Positions 61,103-64,000 of a stretch of DNA of 64,000 nucleotides are shown here, in pieces. Location: the NCBI RefSeq assembly GCF_013364275.1, contig NZ_CP054932.1, positions 5,146,001 through 5,210,000 on the forward strand. The letters run 5' to 3'. The DNA is from Actinomadura sp. NAK00032. Lineage in GTDB: Bacteria; Actinomycetota; Actinomycetes; Streptosporangiales; Streptosporangiaceae. Position 1 is the stretch's first letter. Every line of letters begins with the position of its first letter. The position numbers and the translations under genes are program-made. Under the pieces are notes generated by a model that worked only from the letters and a program-made list of their open reading frames with translations, was not told the origin of the DNA and made no database searches.

Positions 61103-62097
61103 GATCCAGCGACACCGTCCCCACCGCCGCCGAGGCCTTCGGCACCACCCCCGATGGCGAGCGCGTCGACCGGTACGTGCTGGGGAACGGGCGGCTGCGG
61201 GTCGCCGTCCTCACCTACGGCGCGATCGTGCAGCGGCTCCAGGTGGCGGACGGCACCGACGTCGTGCTCGGCCTCGGCACGCTGGAGGACTACCTCCACC
61301 GCAGCCGCTACTTCGGCGCGGTCGTCGGCCGCTACGGCAACCGCATCGCCCGCGCCAGGTTCACCCTCGACGGCAGGGAGTACCGGCTCGCGGCCAACAA
61401 CGGCGCGCACAGCCTGCACGGCGGCGTCCGCGGCTTCGACAAGCGGGTGTGGCGGGCCGAGTCGGCGGGCCCCGAGGAGCTGCTGCTCAGCCTGGTGAGC
61501 CCCGACGGCGAGGAGGGGTATCCGGGGGAACTCGCGGCACGCGTCCGGTACGTCCTGGACGGCGACGCGCTGCGCCTGGAGTACCGCGCCACGACCGACG
61601 CCCCGACCGTCGTCAACCTGACCAACCACTCCTACTTCAACCTGGCGGGGTCGGGCGACGTGCGGGGGCACGTCGTGGCGATGGAGGCCGACCGCTACCT
61701 GCCGGTGGACGAGGGCAAGATCCCCACCGGGGAACTCGCCCCGGTCGCCGGGACGCCGTTCGACTTCACCGCGCCCACCCGGGTGGACGCGCGGCGCGGC
61801 GGCCGCTACGACCACTGCTACGTCCTCCAGGGGCGGATCGCGGTCACCGACCCGGCGAGCGGCCGGTCGATGGAGGTCACCACGACCGAGCCGGGCGTCC
61901 AGTTCTACACCGGCCACATGCTCGACGGTGACGCCACTCCCTACGGCCCGTTCGCGGGTCTCTGCCTGGAGACCCAGCGCTTCCCGGACGCGCCGAACCG
62001 GCCGGCGTTCCCCTCCGCCGTCCTGCGGCCCGGCGAGGAGCACACCTCGGCCACGACCTACCGGTTCCACACGCCGGGAGACTGCAAACGGTTGTAG
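61099..62097 (+). CDS. Aldose 1-epimerase (galactose mutarotase family)
   Basis: 332 residues. Catalytic-site features: NGAHSLHGGVRGFDKRVWRA and the second His in VNLTNHSYFNLAGSG; Glu in LCLETQRFPDAPNRPAFP. Interconverts alpha and beta anomers of aldoses. TTG 61099 with AAAGGA 7 nt upstream; it overlaps the lacI stop. The final codons DCKRL-stop are at the same time operator O3. Confidence 0.9.
   Translation: MRSSDTVPTAAEAFGTTPDGERVDRYVLGNGRLRVAVLTYGAIVQRLQVADGTDVVLGLGTLEDYLHRSRYFGAVVGRYGNRIARARFTLDGREYRLAANNGAHSLHGGVRGFDKRVWRAESAGPEELLLSLVSPDGEEGYPGELAARVRYVLDGDALRLEYRATTDAPTVVNLTNHSYFNLAGSGDVRGHVVAMEADRYLPVDEGKIPTGELAPVAGTPFDFTAPTRVDARRGGRYDHCYVLQGRIAVTDPASGRSMEVTTTEPGVQFYTGHMLDGDATPYGPFAGLCLETQRFPDAPNRPAFPSAVLRPGEEHTSATTYRFHTPGDCKRL
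62082..62097. promoter_or_regulatory. LacI-family operator O3 (inside the end of the epimerase gene)
   Basis: CTGCAAACGGTTGTAG; nearly O2 and lying entirely in the last codons and stop of the mutarotase gene, about 120 bp from O4. Confidence 0.55.
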
Positions 62098-62202
62098 TAA
62101 CGCGTGCAAGCTTCTCGACGACCTCGCCAGGGCTGCGAGGGTCCATACATTGCTGACCTGGGCATATGTCGAACGAGCCACAACCGGGCGTGAGGAATCT
62201 CA

Positions 62203-62218
62203 CTGCAAAGGGTTGACG
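62203..62218. promoter_or_regulatory. LacI-family operator O4 over the permease -35
   Basis: CTGCAAAGGGTTGACG. Its last six bases are the -35 TTGACG of the transporter promoter. Confidence 0.5.
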
Positions 62219-62242
62219 TCATCTCCGGCCACGCGCTAAGAA
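62213..62242 (+). promoter_or_regulatory. Promoter of the ABC permease operon
   Basis: TTGACG (62213-62218), 18-bp spacer, TAAGAA (62237-62242), about 39 bp before the first permease start. O4 overlaps it. Confidence 0.5.
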
Positions 62243-62280
62243 AGCGCTATCTCAACCACTTCCGACTCACCGAAGGGCCA

Positions 62281-63282
62281 GTGATGACGCTGAGGCCCGC
62301 CGCGGCCGCCCAGGCGCCGGGGACGGCCGAGCCCGCGGTCGCGCCCGCCGCGCCGCCGGCCGCGCGCCGCCCCCGGACCCGCCGCCGCAAGAGCTCACGC
62401 GCCCGCTCGCAGGCATGGGCCGCCTACCTGTTCCTGGCGCCCTGGTTCCTCGGGCTGTTCGCGATCACGCTCGGCCCGATGATCGCCTCGCTGTACCTGT
62501 CGTTCACCGACTACAGCCTGCTGAGCCAGGCCCACTGGGTGGGTCTGGACAACTACGACAAGATGTTCACGGCCGACGACCGCTACCTCAACTCCCTCAA
62601 GGTCACGACCACCTACGTCGTCGTGTCCGTCCCGCTCCAGCTCGCCTTCGCCCTCGGGCTGGCGATGGCGCTGGACAAGGGGCTGCGCGGGCTGTCGTTC
62701 TACCGGTCGGTCTTCTACCTGCCCTCGCTGCTCGGCGGCAGCGTGGCGATCTCGATCCTGTGGCGGAAGATCTTCGGCACGGACGGGATCGTCAACACCT
62801 TCCTCGGCTGGTTCGGCTACCACGGCCAGGGCTGGGTCACGAGCCCGGACACCGCGCTGTGGACGCTGATCATCCTGCACGTCTGGACGTTCGGCGCCCC
62901 GATGGTGATCTTCCTGGCCGGGCTGCGGCAGATCCCGCAGAACCTCTACGAGGCGGCCCGGGTCGACGGCGCGGGCCGGGTCCGGCAGTTCCGCTCGATC
63001 ACGCTGCCGCTGCTCACGCCGATCATCTTCTTCAACGCGGTGCTCGAAGTGATCAAGTCGTTCCAGTCGTTCACGCAGTCGTTCGTCGTCAGCGGCGGCA
63101 ACGGCGGGCCGGTCGACTCGACCCTCTTCTACACGCTCTACCTCTACATCAAGGGCTTCAAGAACTACGAGATGGGCTACGCGGCGGCCATGGCCTGGGT
63201 GCTGCTGCTCATCATCGGGGCCCTGACCGCCGTCAACTTCCTCATGTCTCGATTCTGGGTCTTCTATGGCGACGACAAGTAA
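62281..63282 (+). CDS. ABC sugar transporter permease (MalF/UgpA type)
   Basis: 333 residues (GTG 62281; ATG 62284 alternative). Basic N-terminus, six membrane helices (first WAAYLFLAPWFLGLFAITL), and the EAA loop LYEAARVDGAGRVRQFRSITLP that docks to the ATPase. It forms the carbohydrate channel with the next gene. The solute-binding and ATPase genes are not in the window. Confidence 0.93.
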   Translation: MMTLRPAAAAQAPGTAEPAVAPAAPPAARRPRTRRRKSSRARSQAWAAYLFLAPWFLGLFAITLGPMIASLYLSFTDYSLLSQAHWVGLDNYDKMFTADDRYLNSLKVTTTYVVVSVPLQLAFALGLAMALDKGLRGLSFYRSVFYLPSLLGGSVAISILWRKIFGTDGIVNTFLGWFGYHGQGWVTSPDTALWTLIILHVWTFGAPMVIFLAGLRQIPQNLYEAARVDGAGRVRQFRSITLPLLTPIIFFNAVLEVIKSFQSFTQSFVVSGGNGGPVDSTLFYTLYLYIKGFKNYEMGYAAAMAWVLLLIIGALTAVNFLMSRFWVFYGDDK

Positions 63283-64000
63283 GCGCGCGCCGGGCGCCCG
63301 CACGCCGGTGCTGTTCCGGCCCGCCTCGCGGCTGACCAAGCACCTGCTGCTGATCGTGTTCGGCCTGTTCATGCTGTACCCGCTGCTCTGGATGATCTCC
63401 AGCTCGGTCAAGCCCGAGGAGCTGATCTTCCGGGAGCCCGGCCTGGTGCCCACCGAGGTCACCGGCGAGAACTACGCCGGCGGCTGGGACGCGCTGAAGC
63501 ACTCCTTCGGCTACTACCTGTGGAACTCGGCGGTCATCACCGGCCTGGCGGTCGTCGGCAACCTGCTCGCCTGCTCGCTGGCGGCCTACGCGTTCGCCCG
63601 GCTGGAGTTCCCGCTCAAGAGGCTGTGGTTCGCGATCATGCTGGTCTCGATCATGCTGCCGCACCATGTCACGGTCGTGCCGCAGTACATCGTGTTCAGC
63701 AAGATCGACTGGATCAACACGATCTGGCCCATCGTGGTGCCCAAGTTCCTCGCCACCGACGCGTTCTTCATCTTCCTGATGGTGCAGTTCATCCGCACCC
63801 TCCCCCGGGAGCTGGACGAGGCGGCGGCGATCGACGGCGCCGGGCACCTGCGCACGTTCCTGCAGGTGGTGATGCCTTTGTGCGTGCCCGCGCTGGCCAC
63901 CACGGCGATCTTCACCTTCATCTGGACGTGGAACGACTTCTTCACCCAGAACCTCTACCTGACCAACTCCGACAACCTCACGGCCCCGGTGGCGCTGCGC
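63266..64000 (+). CDS. ABC sugar transporter permease (MalG/UgpE type), partial
   Basis: At least 245 residues, open at the right edge. Helices begin LLLIVFGLFMLYPLLWMISS; EAA loop DEAAAIDGAGHLRTFLQVVMP. ATG 63266 overlaps the previous gene by 17 nt. The remainder lies outside. Confidence 0.9.
   Translation, partial: MATTSKRAPGARTPVLFRPASRLTKHLLLIVFGLFMLYPLLWMISSSVKPEELIFREPGLVPTEVTGENYAGGWDALKHSFGYYLWNSAVITGLAVVGNLLACSLAAYAFARLEFPLKRLWFAIMLVSIMLPHHVTVVPQYIVFSKIDWINTIWPIVVPKFLATDAFFIFLMVQFIRTLPRELDEAAAIDGAGHLRTFLQVVMPLCVPALATTAIFTFIWTWNDFFTQNLYLTNSDNLTAPVALR

Overview
This window is high-GC actinobacterial DNA. Third codon positions are almost all G or C, GTG and TTG starts are frequent, and several genes have a TANNNT -10 box 6-7 nt before the start codon, as in leaderless transcripts. 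The gene families (DUF397 with an XRE/DUF5753 regulator, DUF574 methyltransferase, F420-type PPOX enzyme, LAL regulator, fused acyl-CoA carboxylase) suggest a filamentous actinomycete, possibly Thermomonosporaceae (Actinomadura-like). The genus is an inference. I found no rRNA, tRNA, CRISPR array, phage or recognisable insertion sequence.

Layout. 1-2.8 kb: a PLP decarboxylase and an edge-truncated adenylate-forming enzyme, probably one end of a specialised-metabolite or amine-modifying operon. 3-9.5 kb: a FAD/Fe-S D-2-hydroxyacid dehydrogenase, then the lower meta-cleavage pathway (hydratase, acetaldehyde dehydrogenase, 4-hydroxy-2-oxovalerate aldolase) with a divergent IclR regulator. 9.5-21.3 kb: stress and housekeeping genes (STAS protein, universal stress protein, GNAT, DEAD-box helicase, CspA) mixed with regulator/oxidoreductase pairs. 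Two TetR genes here have palindromic operators in their divergent intergenic regions. 21.4-23.9 kb: two translationally coupled membrane-anchored paralogues, each internally duplicated. 23.9-25.9 kb: about 2 kb with no supportable gene, holding 13-bp tandem repeats, a canonical G-quadruplex motif and a composite repeat array.

25.9-35.9 kb: a DUF397/XRE pair with small partner proteins, an XRE-methionine aminopeptidase pair and a TetR-MFS pair (each with two shared operators), a DUF574 methyltransferase, a FAD oxidoreductase and a cold-shock-domain protein. 35.9-40.6 kb: a tightly packed five-gene operon encoding an NmrA-like oxidoreductase, a SAM methyltransferase, a 69-residue acidic peptide, a ferritin-like protein with two CDGSH iron-sulfur motifs, and an LtrA-like membrane protein. 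I regard this as the best candidate for an undescribed system. 40.9-49.5 kb: DUF488, a frameshifted M1-peptidase remnant, a secreted M4 protease, a LAL regulator and a PAS/SpoIIE phosphatase. An 18-bp palindrome upstream of the protease resembles LuxR-type operators. 49.6-56 kb: an 1818-residue single-chain acyl-CoA carboxylase, followed by two truncated genes (TPR and AlaX) joined head to tail.

56.1-64 kb: a LacI-controlled carbohydrate locus. One arm encodes a sugar-nucleotide/uronate-type epimerase-dehydrogenase, an enolase-superfamily dehydratase and a Gfo/Idh/MocA-DUF6807 fusion. The other encodes LacI, aldose 1-epimerase and two ABC sugar permeases, the second cut by the window edge. 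Four similar 16-bp sites (centre GCAA..GTTG) lie before the epimerase, before lacI, at the end of the aldose epimerase gene and over the -35 of the permease promoter, which suggests one regulon for uptake and breakdown of a sugar or sugar acid.
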